From: Streptomyces sp. XY006
GTDB lineage: Bacteria > Actinomycetota > Actinomycetes > Streptomycetales > Streptomycetaceae
Assembly (NCBI RefSeq): GCF_002237655.1
Contig: NZ_NOKT01000019.1
Coordinates: forward strand, 62,001 to 126,000
Length of the DNA stretch: 64,000 nt
Direction: 5' to 3'
Shown: piece by piece, positions 33,318 to 41,490 of the stretch
Numbering within the stretch: position 1 is the first letter of the stretch
How the letters are laid out: every line of letters starts with the position of its first letter
Made by a program: the position numbers and the translations under genes
The notes under the pieces: model-generated
Told to the model about the DNA's origin: nothing
The model's input: the letters and a program-made list of their open reading frames with translations, nothing else
Database searches by the model: none

Positions 33318-34364
33318 ATGCAGCTCGGACGGAGATCCCTCCTGCTCGCGGCGGCCGCGACCGCCCCCGCCGCGGCCGACCCGGCGGCGGCCTTGTCCCG
33401 TCCCCGCGGCCCGGTCGTCATCGGCCACCGCGGCGCGGCCGGCTGGCGCCCTGAGCACACGGCGGCCTCGTACGCCCACGCGGTGGAGACGGGCGCCGAC
33501 TGGATCGAACCGGACCTGGTGCCGACGAAGGACCACGAGCTGGTGGTCCGGCACGAGAACGAGATCTCCCAGACGACCGACGTGGCCGCCCGGCCGGAGT
33601 TCGCCGGCCGGCGCACCACGAAGACGGTCGACGGCCGGCAGGTCACCGGCTGGTTCACGGAGGACTTCACCCTGGCCGAGCTGAAGACCCTGCGGGCGGT
33701 GGAGCGGCTGCCGGCGGTGCGCAACCGCAACACCGTCTTCGACGGGCGGGAGCGGATCCTGACCTTCCAGGAGGTCGTGGACCTGGCGCGGCGGCTGTCG
33801 AAGGCGCACGGCCGCACGATCGCCGTCTTCCCCGAGACCAAGCACCCCACGTACTTCCGCTCGATCGGACTGCCGCTGGAGCCGAGGCTGGCCTCGGCCG
33901 TCCGCCGCAACCGGCTCGGGCGGCGCGAGTGCGTCGTGCAGTCCTTCGAGCCGACGAGCCTGCAGCGGATCGCCGCGCAGCGGCTGGGCGTGCCGCTGTG
34001 GCAGGCGCTGGGGACCACGGGCGGCCCGTACGACCTGGTCTCCTCCGGCGATCCGACGACGTACCGGGACATGATGACCCCGGCCGGGCTCGCCCGGATC
34101 GCCGCGTACGCCGACTGGATCGGGCCGGACAAGTCCTCGGTCGCCGGCTCCTCGCTCGTCGCGGACGCGCACGCGGCGGGGCTGCGGATCGGGCCGTACA
34201 CCTTCCGCGCGGAGAACCAGTACCTGCCCGCCCGGTTCCGGCGCGGCAGCGGACCGAACGATTTCGGGGACGCATTCGCCGAATACGCGCTGTACTACGA
34301 CATGGGGGTCGATGCGGTCGTCACCGACTTCCCGGACCTGGCGGTGACGGCGAGGGGGGACTGA
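33318..34364 (+). CDS. Exported glycerophosphodiester phosphodiesterase
   Basis: 348 aa from ATG 33318. GRRSLLLAAAATAPAAA is a short Tat-type signal. The GDPD fold follows: VIGHRGAAGWRPEHTAASY (catalytic HRG), WIEPDLVPTKDHELVVRHE (metal Glu/Asp and His), VFPETKHP and a closing DMGVDAVVTDFPD. It cleaves glycerophosphodiesters to glycerol 3-phosphate and an alcohol outside the membrane. As the last enzyme of the operon it may release the polyol that the ABC system imports (inference). It is 26 bp after the kinase and overlaps the zinc-ribbon gene. Confidence 0.9.
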   Translation: MQLGRRSLLLAAAATAPAAADPAAALSRPRGPVVIGHRGAAGWRPEHTAASYAHAVETGADWIEPDLVPTKDHELVVRHENEISQTTDVAARPEFAGRRTTKTVDGRQVTGWFTEDFTLAELKTLRAVERLPAVRNRNTVFDGRERILTFQEVVDLARRLSKAHGRTIAVFPETKHPTYFRSIGLPLEPRLASAVRRNRLGRRECVVQSFEPTSLQRIAAQRLGVPLWQALGTTGGPYDLVSSGDPTTYRDMMTPAGLARIAAYADWIGPDKSSVAGSSLVADAHAAGLRIGPYTFRAENQYLPARFRRGSGPNDFGDAFAEYALYYDMGVDAVVTDFPDLAVTARGD

Positions 34365-34585
34365 TGTTCTTCAAGGACAAGCACTGCCCGACCTGCGGCG
34401 GCGGTGGCACACAGGTGTTCACGCCGCTCACGCCCGAGGAGCGCAGGGCGCTGGGGACGGACCGCACCGACCTGTGGCGATGCACCGCTCCGGGCTGCCG
34501 GTGGTACCAGCCCTGGAGCCATCGGGCGGGCGGGGGCCGGCTCCCGGAGGAACTGCAGAACCCGGGAGCCGACGCCGCGGTGTGA
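34364..34585 (+). CDS. Small zinc-ribbon protein, 73 aa
   Basis: ATG 34364 overlaps the phosphodiesterase stop (TGATG). CPTCGGGG at residues 8-15 and CTAPGC near residue 41-46 give four Cys suited to one zinc. DLWRCTAPGCRWYQPW is Trp-rich. Translational coupling makes it part of the operon. I do not recognise a named family; a role in assembly or regulation is possible but not shown. Its stop codon is inside an 11-bp tandem repeat. Confidence 0.75.
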   Translation: MFFKDKHCPTCGGGGTQVFTPLTPEERRALGTDRTDLWRCTAPGCRWYQPWSHRAGGGRLPEELQNPGADAAV

Positions 34586-34613
34586 GTCCTCTGTGAGTCC
34601 TCTGCGGGTCCTA
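34581..34613 (+). repeat. 11-bp tandem repeat at the zinc-ribbon stop codon
   Basis: TGTGAGTCCTC occurs at 34581 and 34592, with a degenerate third copy TGCGGGTCCTA at 34603. The first copy contains the stop codon. Confidence 0.75.
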
Positions 34614-35246
34614 GAGGTTGGAGAAGTCCGGACCCTTGGTGCGCGTGCGCTTGATCTCGTAGAAGCCCGGCACGGAGGCCACGGCGAGGGTGCCGTCCCA
34701 CAGGCGGGCGGCCTCCTCGCCCTTGGGGGCCGGGGTGACGACCGGGCCGAAGAAGGCGATCTGCTCGCCGTCGGCACCGGGCACCGCGATGACGGGCGTG
34801 CCCACGTCCTGGCCGACCTTGTCGATGCCCTCCTTGTGGGAGGCGCGCAGCTCGGCGTCGTACGGGGTGGAGTCCCAGTGGTCGATGAGGGAGTCGGGCA
34901 GGCCCACGTCCTTCAGGGCCGCGGCGACGGTCTCCCTGCCGTGGCCCTCGCCCTGGTTGTGGATGCGGGTGCCGAGCGCGGTGTAGAGGTCGCCGAGGAC
35001 TTCGGCGCCGTGCTCCTGCTGTGCCGCTATGGCGACCCGGACCGGACCCCAGCCCGTCTCCAGCAGCTCGCGGTACTTCTCGGGCAGCTCGTCGAGCTTG
35101 TTCTCGTTGAGCACGGAGAGGCTCATGACGTGCCAGCGGACCTTGATGTCCCTGACCTTCTCCACCTCCAGCACCCAACGGGAGGTCATCCACGCCCAGG
35201 GGCACAGCGGGTCGAACCAGAAGTCGACGGGGGTCTTGTCCGACAT
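34611..35246 (-). CDS. DsbA-family oxidoreductase, mycothiol-dependent nitroreductase-like
   Basis: 211 aa from ATG 35246 (GAGGAGAG upstream). DFWFDPLCPWAWMTSRWVLEVEKVRDIKVRWHVMSLSVLNEN and GPVRVAIAAQQEHGAEVLGDLYTALGTRIHNQG follow M. tuberculosis Rv2466c closely as I remember it. Rv2466c has CPWC at its active site. Here it is C15-P-W-A18, so the resolving Cys is absent and the enzyme should work as a monothiol with mycothiol. It probably reduces disulfides or nitro compounds in the cytoplasm. Convergent with the polyol operon. Confidence 0.87.
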   Translation of the reverse strand: MSDKTPVDFWFDPLCPWAWMTSRWVLEVEKVRDIKVRWHVMSLSVLNENKLDELPEKYRELLETGWGPVRVAIAAQQEHGAEVLGDLYTALGTRIHNQGEGHGRETVAAALKDVGLPDSLIDHWDSTPYDAELRASHKEGIDKVGQDVGTPVIAVPGADGEQIAFFGPVVTPAPKGEEAARLWDGTLAVASVPGFYEIKRTRTKGPDFSNL

Positions 35247-35260
35247 GTCTCTCCTCGTGA

Positions 35261-35307
35261 GGAAACCGTTTCCCCGGGAAACGCCCCGGCGCTCCCCGGC
35301 CATTCCC
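35261..35307 (-). promoter_or_regulatory. Possible SigR-type promoter and inverted repeat before the DsbA-family gene
   Basis: On the minus strand GGGAAT (35307-35302) and GTT (35282-35280) are separated by 19 nt. SigR promoters are GGAAT-N18-GTT, so spacing is one longer. The inverted repeat GGAAAC-C-GTTTCC lies at 35261-35273, between this and the start codon. Confidence 0.4.
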
Positions 35308-35383
35308 GGCTGACCGGCGTCAGGGGCCCGTGGCAGGATCGGTGCTGTTCAGCCGTATCCACGACGCTTGAGGAGTTCCGCCC

Positions 35384-37960
35384 GTGCCCGGTGAGAATCT
35401 GTCCCGCGACGAGGCCCGGGAGCGGGCCGCCCTGCTGAGCGTCGACGGGTACGAGGTGTCCCTCGACCTGCGGTCCGCGGTCGGCGAGGACAGCGGCGAC
35501 GGGCCCCGCACGTTCCGCTCGGTCACGACGATCCGCTTCCGCTGCAACGAGCCCGGCGCGAGCAGCTTCGCCGACCTGATCGCCCCGAGTGTGACGTCCG
35601 TCTCACTGAACGGCCGTGATCTGGACCCCGGGGAGGTCTTCGACGGCTCCCGGATCACGCTGGAGGACCTGGCCGCGGACAACGAGCTGGTGGTCGACGC
35701 CCAGTGTGCCTACTCCCGCACGGGCGAGGGCCTGCACCGCTTCGTCGACCCGGAGGACGGCGAGGTCTACCTGTACACGCAGTACGAGCCGGCCGACTCC
35801 CGCCGGGTCTTCGCCAACTTCGAGCAGCCCGACCTCAAGGCCCCGTTCCGCTTCGAGGTGCGGGCCCCGGAGGACTGGACGGTGTGGAGCAACGGCACCG
35901 GTGAACGGTCCGACGGGGTGTGGCGGTTCGCGGAGACCCGGCCGATCTCCACGTACATCACGTGCGTGGTGGCGGGCCCGTACCACTACGTGACGGACGC
36001 CTACACGCGCACGTTCGCGGACGGCACGACGCTGGAGATCCCCCTCGGCGCGCTGTGCCGCAAGGCCCTCGCGCCCCACTTCGACGCCGACGACGTCTTC
36101 CTGGTCACCAAGCAGGGCCTGGACTTCTTCCACGACCACTTCGACTACCCGTACCCGTTCGGCAAGTACGACCAGGCGTTCGTGCCCGAGTACAACCTGG
36201 GCGCGATGGAGAACCCGGGGCTGGTGACGTTCCGGGAGGAGTTCATCTTCCGCGGCAAGGTGACGCAGGCGTCCTACGAGGGCCGGGCCAACGTCGTGCT
36301 GCACGAGATGGCGCACATGTGGTTCGGCGACCTGGTCACCATGGAGTGGTGGGACGACCTGTGGCTGAAGGAGTCGTTCGCGGACTTCATGGGCGAGTTC
36401 TCGCTGGTCGGCGCGACCCGCTTCAAGAACGGCTGGGTCACCTTCGCCAACCGCCGCAAGGCCTGGGCGTACCGCGCGGACCAGCTGCCCTCCACGCACC
36501 CGATCACCGCGGACATCCGCGACCTGCAGGACGCCAAGCTGAACTTCGACGGCATCACGTACGCCAAGGGCGCGTCGGTGCTCAAGCAGCTCGTGGCCTA
36601 CGTCGGCCAGGAGGCGTTCCTGGAGGGCGCCCGGCGCTACTTCAAGCGGCACGCGTACGGCAACACGCGCCTCGGTGACCTGCTGTCGGTGCTGGAGGAG
36701 ACCAGCGGCCGCGACATGAGCGCCTGGTCGCGGTCCTGGCTGCAGACGGCCGGGGTGAACGCGCTGACGCCGCAGGTGCTGCTGGGCGCCGACGGCCGCG
36801 TCCAGGAGCTGGCGGTGCTCCAGGAGGCCGCCGAGTCGCACCCGGAACTGCGCCCGCACCGGGTGGCCGTGGGCCTGTACCGGGTGGCGGACGGGACGCT
36901 GGAGCGGTACGCGCGGGTGGAGACCGACGTCGACGGCGCCCGGACGGTCATCGCGGAGCTGGCCGGAAGCGACGCCGCGGACCTGGTCCTGGTCAACGAC
37001 GACGACCTGACGTACTGCAAGAGCCGCTTCGACGAGACGTCACTGGCCACCCTGCGCGAGCACCTGGGGTCCGTCACCGACCCGCTGGCCCGCGCCCTGT
37101 GCTGGTCGGCGCTGTGGAACATGACGCGCGACGCGCTGCTCCCGGCGCGGGACTTCGTGGACCTGGTGCTGCGGTTCGCGGGGGGCGAGTCCGAGATCGG
37201 CGTCCTGCAGATGCTGCACGCGTGGGCCGAGTCCGCGCTCGCGCACTACTCCGCGCCGGCCCGGCGCGAGACGACCGCGCGGCTGCTCGCCGAGGGCGCC
37301 CGGCGCGAGCTCCACGCGGCCGGGGCCGGCAGCGAGCAGCAGCTGGCCTGGGCCCGCTTCTTCGCCCGGACGGCCACCGCCGAGGCCGACTTCGACCTGC
37401 TGCGCGACCTGCTGGCGGGCACGGCGACGGTCGAGGGCCTGGAGCTGGACCAGGAACTGCGCTGGGCGTTCCTGGAGCCGCTGGCCGCGCACGGGGTGGT
37501 GGACGAGAAGGTGCTGGCCGAGGAGCTGGCCCGGGACGACACGGCCTCCGGCAAGCGGCACCAGGTGCGCTGCCTGGCCGCGCGCCCGTCGGAGGCGGTC
37601 AAGGCCCAGGCGTGGGCGCAGGTCGTGGAGTCGGACGCGCTGTCCAACGCCATGGTCGAGGCGACCATCGCGGGCTTCTCCCAGGGCTCCCAGCGGGAGT
37701 TGCTCGCGCCGTACGCGCAGAAGTACTTCGCGGCGATCGAGCGGGTCTGGGCCGAGCGGTCGATCCAGATCGCGATGCACGTGGTGCAGGGCATGTTCCC
37801 GTCGCTGCAGCAGTCCCCGCGCACGCTGGACGCCACGGACGCCTGGCTTGACTCCCACCGGGAGGCGGCGCCGGCGCTGCGCCGGCTGGTGCTGGAGGCC
37901 CGGGACGATCTGGCCCGGGCGCTGCGCGGACAGGCGTGCGACGAGGCCGCTGACCAGTAG
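35384..37960 (+). CDS. pepN: Aminopeptidase N (M1 family), paralogue 1
   Basis: 858 aa from GTG 35384 with GAGGAG upstream. GAMENPG at residues 273-279 binds the substrate N-terminus. HEMAHMWFGD from residue 307, then WLKESFADF, supply the zinc ligands and catalytic Glu. The ERAP1-like C-terminal domain is complete. It removes N-terminal residues from peptides in the cytoplasm. A second copy of nearly equal length lies at 49020-51602. In paralogue 2 the motifs are GAMENAG and WLNESFATY, so the substrate pocket differs slightly. Confidence 0.95.
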   Translation: MPGENLSRDEARERAALLSVDGYEVSLDLRSAVGEDSGDGPRTFRSVTTIRFRCNEPGASSFADLIAPSVTSVSLNGRDLDPGEVFDGSRITLEDLAADNELVVDAQCAYSRTGEGLHRFVDPEDGEVYLYTQYEPADSRRVFANFEQPDLKAPFRFEVRAPEDWTVWSNGTGERSDGVWRFAETRPISTYITCVVAGPYHYVTDAYTRTFADGTTLEIPLGALCRKALAPHFDADDVFLVTKQGLDFFHDHFDYPYPFGKYDQAFVPEYNLGAMENPGLVTFREEFIFRGKVTQASYEGRANVVLHEMAHMWFGDLVTMEWWDDLWLKESFADFMGEFSLVGATRFKNGWVTFANRRKAWAYRADQLPSTHPITADIRDLQDAKLNFDGITYAKGASVLKQLVAYVGQEAFLEGARRYFKRHAYGNTRLGDLLSVLEETSGRDMSAWSRSWLQTAGVNALTPQVLLGADGRVQELAVLQEAAESHPELRPHRVAVGLYRVADGTLERYARVETDVDGARTVIAELAGSDAADLVLVNDDDLTYCKSRFDETSLATLREHLGSVTDPLARALCWSALWNMTRDALLPARDFVDLVLRFAGGESEIGVLQMLHAWAESALAHYSAPARRETTARLLAEGARRELHAAGAGSEQQLAWARFFARTATAEADFDLLRDLLAGTATVEGLELDQELRWAFLEPLAAHGVVDEKVLAEELARDDTASGKRHQVRCLAARPSEAVKAQAWAQVVESDALSNAMVEATIAGFSQGSQRELLAPYAQKYFAAIERVWAERSIQIAMHVVQGMFPSLQQSPRTLDATDAWLDSHREAAPALRRLVLEARDDLARALRGQACDEAADQ

Positions 37961-38020
37961 CTTTGGCCTGAGATTCGGGCGTTCCGGCTTCGTTACGAGA
38001 TGGTGCCCGCCGAGCCGTGT

Positions 38021-38054
38021 CCCCTGGTCCGCACCCGAACGGACCAGGGGCTTT
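38021..38054 (+). terminator. Rho-independent terminator after pepN
   Basis: Stem CCCCTGGTCCG / CGGACCAGGGG, loop of 8 nt, followed by CTTTC. Confidence 0.75.
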
Positions 38055-38155
38055 CGGCATCCGAACACCCGTCCTTTAGTGTCGGGTTGTCCGTCTTTGT
38101 CGACGGACCTGTAACAGCGGTTCAAGAGCGCCCCGGACACGGGAAATTGCGGGTC

Positions 38156-39199
38156 ATGACCCAGAACACGCCGCTCTCCCCCCGCCCGCTGCACGACCTG
38201 ACCGGTGGCGGCCGGCCCCGCGTCATGACGACCGCCCAGCTCCGTTCGCACGGAGTCTCCCCGGCCGAGACGAACGCGCAGTGCCGCCCGGGCGGCCCCT
38301 GGCAGCAGCTCCTGCCGGGCGTGGTCCTGCTCCACCCGGGCCCGCCGACCAGCGAGGAGCGGCTGCACGCGGTGCTGATGTACGCGGCACGGGAGCGCGG
38401 CACCGGGGTTCCGGCCCAGCCCGGCGCGAGCACGGCACACGCCCCCGCCTACCCGGAGGTGATGATCACGGGGCTGGCCGCCCTCACCCTGCACGGCTTC
38501 TCCTCCACGCCCCCGCTGCCGTCCCTGGACGCCTTCGACGTCCTGGTCCCGCGCATGCGGCGGCTGCGCTCCACGGGCTGCGCGCGGATCGTCCGCACCT
38601 CCGCGCTGCCCGCCCCGGAGCAGGTCACGGGCGTCCCGGTGGCCCCGGTGGCCCGGGCGCTGGCGGACGCCGTCGCCGGCCTGGCGGACGCGGGCGTGGT
38701 GCGCCGGCTGATGACGGAGGCGGTGCGCGGCGGCCACTGCGACCCGGCCTCGGTGGTGCGCGAGCTGAACCAGGCGCGGCTGCTGAGCCGCCCGCACGTG
38801 GTGGACGCGGTGGACTCGCTGCTGGCCGAGGGCCGCGCCATCGCCGAGGACCGCCTGTACCGGATGGTGCGCGAGCACGGCCTGCCCGACCCGGTCTGGA
38901 ACGTGGACCTGCGCCTGCCCGGCGGCCCCTATCTGGGCGGCCTCGACGCCTACTGGCCCGACCAGGCGGTGGCGGTCGAACTGGACACCCGGGCGCCCCG
39001 GCAGCACGACGACGCCCTGTGGTCCGAGTACGCCCGCAAGCGCGAGCACCTGGAGCGGCTCGGGATCACGGTCGTCCACATCACGCCGAGGAAGCTGCGC
39101 GACAGTCCGGAGCAGCAGGCGACGGTGGTGCGCACGGCGCTGATGGCGTCGGCCGACCGTGAACCGGCCGCGTATGTCGTGGTCCTGCCCCGTCAGTGA
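38156..39199 (+). CDS. AbiEi-like/DUF559-like protein of unknown function
   Basis: 347 aa from ATG 38156 (no good ribosome site). The N-terminal part resembles type IV antitoxin (AbiEi) winged-helix proteins: RPRVMTTAQLRSHGVSPAETNAQCRPGGPWQQLLPGVVLLHPG, then LAALTLHGF. The C-terminal part resembles DUF559/Vsr-like nuclease folds: GLDAYWPDQAVAVELDTRAPR...YARKREHLERLGITVVHIT. The Asp and Glu of a PD-(D/E)XK-like site are visible but the Lys is not. No toxin partner is adjacent. Common in streptomycetes as a single gene; function unknown. Confidence 0.65.
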   Translation: MTQNTPLSPRPLHDLTGGGRPRVMTTAQLRSHGVSPAETNAQCRPGGPWQQLLPGVVLLHPGPPTSEERLHAVLMYAARERGTGVPAQPGASTAHAPAYPEVMITGLAALTLHGFSSTPPLPSLDAFDVLVPRMRRLRSTGCARIVRTSALPAPEQVTGVPVAPVARALADAVAGLADAGVVRRLMTEAVRGGHCDPASVVRELNQARLLSRPHVVDAVDSLLAEGRAIAEDRLYRMVREHGLPDPVWNVDLRLPGGPYLGGLDAYWPDQAVAVELDTRAPRQHDDALWSEYARKREHLERLGITVVHITPRKLRDSPEQQATVVRTALMASADREPAAYVVVLPRQ

Positions 39200-39225
39200 C
39201 GGACGCGTGCGGGACCAGGAGGGGA

Positions 39226-39263
39226 GAGGAGGGGCCGCCGGAACGCACCGGCGGCCCCTCCTC
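39226..39263. terminator. Bidirectional terminator hairpin
   Basis: 16-bp stem GAGGAGGGGCCGCCGG / CCGGCGGCCCCTCCTC with a 6-nt loop, between two convergent genes. Confidence 0.75.
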
Positions 39264-39313
39264 GTGTCCGCGCGCCGCTCGTGGTGTCCGGGCGCCGCCC
39301 TTGATGCCGGGTG

Positions 39314-41071
39314 TCAGCCCTTCTTCAGGACCAGTTCGGTGTTGCGGTCCTTCGCGTTGCCGCCGAGGGTCGTGCTCGCTCCCGGGGCGTTGAGGGACAG
39401 TTCGCGGTAGAGCGACGCGAGGCCGGTCTGGGAGAGGTCGGAGAAGTCCGTGCGGTGCGGGGCCGAGGACTCCACCAGCGTGGTGAACAGGGAGATCGTG
39501 CCGTCCTTGTTGTCGGCCAGTTCGACGACCCGGGCGAGCTGCGGGAAGTCGACGTGGGAGGCGGTGGAGATCTCCCAGAAGGAACGGCCGTCGGGCGCGG
39601 AGTGCGGGGTGATGACGTTCTTGTGGATGTGGCCGTTCACCCAGGCCAGCACGTTGCGGTGGCTGCCGAGCAGGGCCAGCACCTCCTGGCCGGTGCGGCG
39701 CCGCTCGTGCGGGCGGGCCGGGTCGGGCCGGGTGTTCGTCATCGTCCCGCTCGTGTGGTGGCTGAAGATCACCGCGTAGGAGTCCTTGTTCTCCCGCAGT
39801 GTCCGGTCGAGCCACCTGAGCTGGGCCGAGCCGATGGAGCCCTCGTAGTGGCCGCCCGCGTCGGTGGTGTCCAGGCTGATGCCGATGACGTCGTCGGAGA
39901 TGCGGAAGGCGTAGTACTGGGTGCCCGCGTCCAGGTTCGCCGAGGAGTAGCCGTGGCCGGCCGGGCCGACGCCCCGGAAGGCCGGGTCCAGGTGCGCCTT
40001 GAGGTACTCGGCGGTCGTGAAGGGGGCGCGGCGCTCGTCCGGGGTGACCGGACGCATGGCGCGGGCGTGGGACTTCAGGAAGTCGTGGTAGCGCACGCCC
40101 TGGGGGTCCCGGGCCTTCTTGATGAGCGTCTGGAGCTGCTTCGCCTGCGCGGCCGGCACATCCATCAGCTTCCGGCCGCCGACGGCCAGGTCCGTGAGGT
40201 AGGAGTCGCGGTGCGAGGCGTAGCAGCCCATGGGCAGGGAGTCGTGGTTGCCGACCGTCGAGTACCAGGGCAGGTTCAGGCCCGGGCTCTGCACCTCGCG
40301 GACGGCGGCCTTCAGGAAGCCGTCGAGGCGGGGGAAGCCGGCCTGCTTGTCGGCGTCGCGGAGGGCGGCGTCCGGCTGCCAGTACAGCTTCAGGCCGCTG
40401 TTCTGGACGCCTTCGTAGCGGCGCGGGTCGCCGGTGTTGGGCGTGATGCGCCCGCCGCTCATGACCTTCAGGAACCACTCCAGCTCGGACTTGGCGTTGT
40501 TGTCCGTGTTGTCGCCGGTGGTCATCGCGAAGTGCAGGGGGGCGCCGGTGACGGGGGCGCCGCGCAGCGCGTTGATCCGCTCCACCAGGGCGATCGCGCC
40601 CTGCACGGTCAGCGCCTCGTGCGGCCGCCAGGCGTGCACGTCGGCCGAGCGCAGGTACTCCAGGCGCAGCGGGTGCTGGGCGTCGATGATGTGCAGGTCG
40701 GTGAGCTGCACGAACGCGGCGAGCGCGGTACGGCGGCCGGCGCGGCCGGACTTGGGCGCGGCCAGCTCGGAGCGCACGACCCGCTGCCAGCCGGGCCCTT
40801 CGCCCAGGCGCCGGTATCCGGATCCGGCGCGCGGGGTGGCGACGGAGGCCACCGTCGTGCCCTTGGTGTAGGGGGCCAGGGGTGCGGCCGGAGCCTGGCG
40901 CGAGGAGGCGGCGACGGCCTCGGTGGCCTCCCCGGCGGTGGCGGCCTGACTGTCGCTGGGCCGCAGGGCGTAGCCGACGCCCCCGGAGAGGGCGACCGCT
41001 CCGGTGGCGGCGAGGACGGAACGACGGTGGATGCCCTGGCCGGAGCCGGCGACTGAGCGTGTGCGCGACAT
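39314..41071 (-). CDS. Tat-exported metallophosphoesterase (TIGR03767-type)
   Basis: 585 aa from ATG 41071. GIHRRSVLAATGAVALSGGVGYAL is a Tat signal. The calcineurin-type metal motifs follow: VQLTDLHIIDAQHP (DxH), MTTGDNTDNN (GDxxD), STVGNHD (GNHD), FSHHTSG and WVNGHIH (GHxH). It hydrolyses phosphoesters at the cell surface; substrate unknown. It stands alone, transcribed toward the AbiEi-like gene. Confidence 0.88.
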   Translation of the reverse strand: MSRTRSVAGSGQGIHRRSVLAATGAVALSGGVGYALRPSDSQAATAGEATEAVAASSRQAPAAPLAPYTKGTTVASVATPRAGSGYRRLGEGPGWQRVVRSELAAPKSGRAGRRTALAAFVQLTDLHIIDAQHPLRLEYLRSADVHAWRPHEALTVQGAIALVERINALRGAPVTGAPLHFAMTTGDNTDNNAKSELEWFLKVMSGGRITPNTGDPRRYEGVQNSGLKLYWQPDAALRDADKQAGFPRLDGFLKAAVREVQSPGLNLPWYSTVGNHDSLPMGCYASHRDSYLTDLAVGGRKLMDVPAAQAKQLQTLIKKARDPQGVRYHDFLKSHARAMRPVTPDERRAPFTTAEYLKAHLDPAFRGVGPAGHGYSSANLDAGTQYYAFRISDDVIGISLDTTDAGGHYEGSIGSAQLRWLDRTLRENKDSYAVIFSHHTSGTMTNTRPDPARPHERRRTGQEVLALLGSHRNVLAWVNGHIHKNVITPHSAPDGRSFWEISTASHVDFPQLARVVELADNKDGTISLFTTLVESSAPHRTDFSDLSQTGLASLYRELSLNAPGASTTLGGNAKDRNTELVLKKG

Positions 41072-41305
41072 GCGCTTCTCTCCCCGAGTGCGAACGCGTC
41101 GGCAGTGGTCGCGGGACGTTCACGACTCGAACACCCCGCTCGTACTGGATCGTTGGCACCGGGAATGACCTGCGTGTGAACAAGGCGGCAACGCGCAGCG
41201 CCGATCACCGTACGTGGATCTTGGACTACCGAGCGCGTCGCCGGCCGCTCCGGGAACGGCCCGGAGCCGGTCACGCGGCGTTCATCTACCGGGGTACTCC
41301 ACCTA
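41072..41305. other. Non-coding interval upstream of the metallophosphoesterase
   Basis: About 234 bp carrying the metallophosphoesterase promoter; adjoining the MITE it makes a 418-bp gene-free stretch. I checked for PHO-box direct repeats of GTTCACC and found only isolated half-matches. Confidence 0.5.
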
Positions 41306-41490
41306 GGGCCTGTCGTATGGATCACGACGCAGACGCGGGGCCTGGCACGCACATCTGCCGCGTTGTCGTCACTCGCCGATGCTCCGCATCGACTCCCTCC
41401 TCCGCCTTGCAGCTGCACGCACCAGGCCCCGCTCACCGGCGTTCGACAGGTGCTGCCGATGCCCTGCGCCATGATCCAAACGACAGGCCC
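41306..41490. mobile_element. MITE, 185 bp, with terminal inverted repeats and TA duplication
   Basis: Left end GGGCCTGTCGTATGGATCA, right end (reversed) GGGCCTGTCGTTTGGATCA; the match extends about 25 bp with three or four mismatches. TA flanks both ends (41304-41305 and 41491-41492). Inside, GCGGGGCCTGG (41335-41345) and CCAGGCCCCGC (41422-41432) form a nested inverted repeat. No transposase. The ends resemble those of Streptomyces IS elements, so it is probably mobilised in trans. It sits exactly at the Nudix stop codon. Confidence 0.8.

Noticed and set aside
35247..35383. SigR promoter for the plus-strand pepN gene
   Set aside because: The GTT triplets on the plus strand have no GGAAT at the required distance upstream.
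41100..41180. PHO box before the metallophosphoesterase
   Set aside because: Only single GTTCAC-like half sites on mixed strands; no 11-bp direct-repeat pattern.
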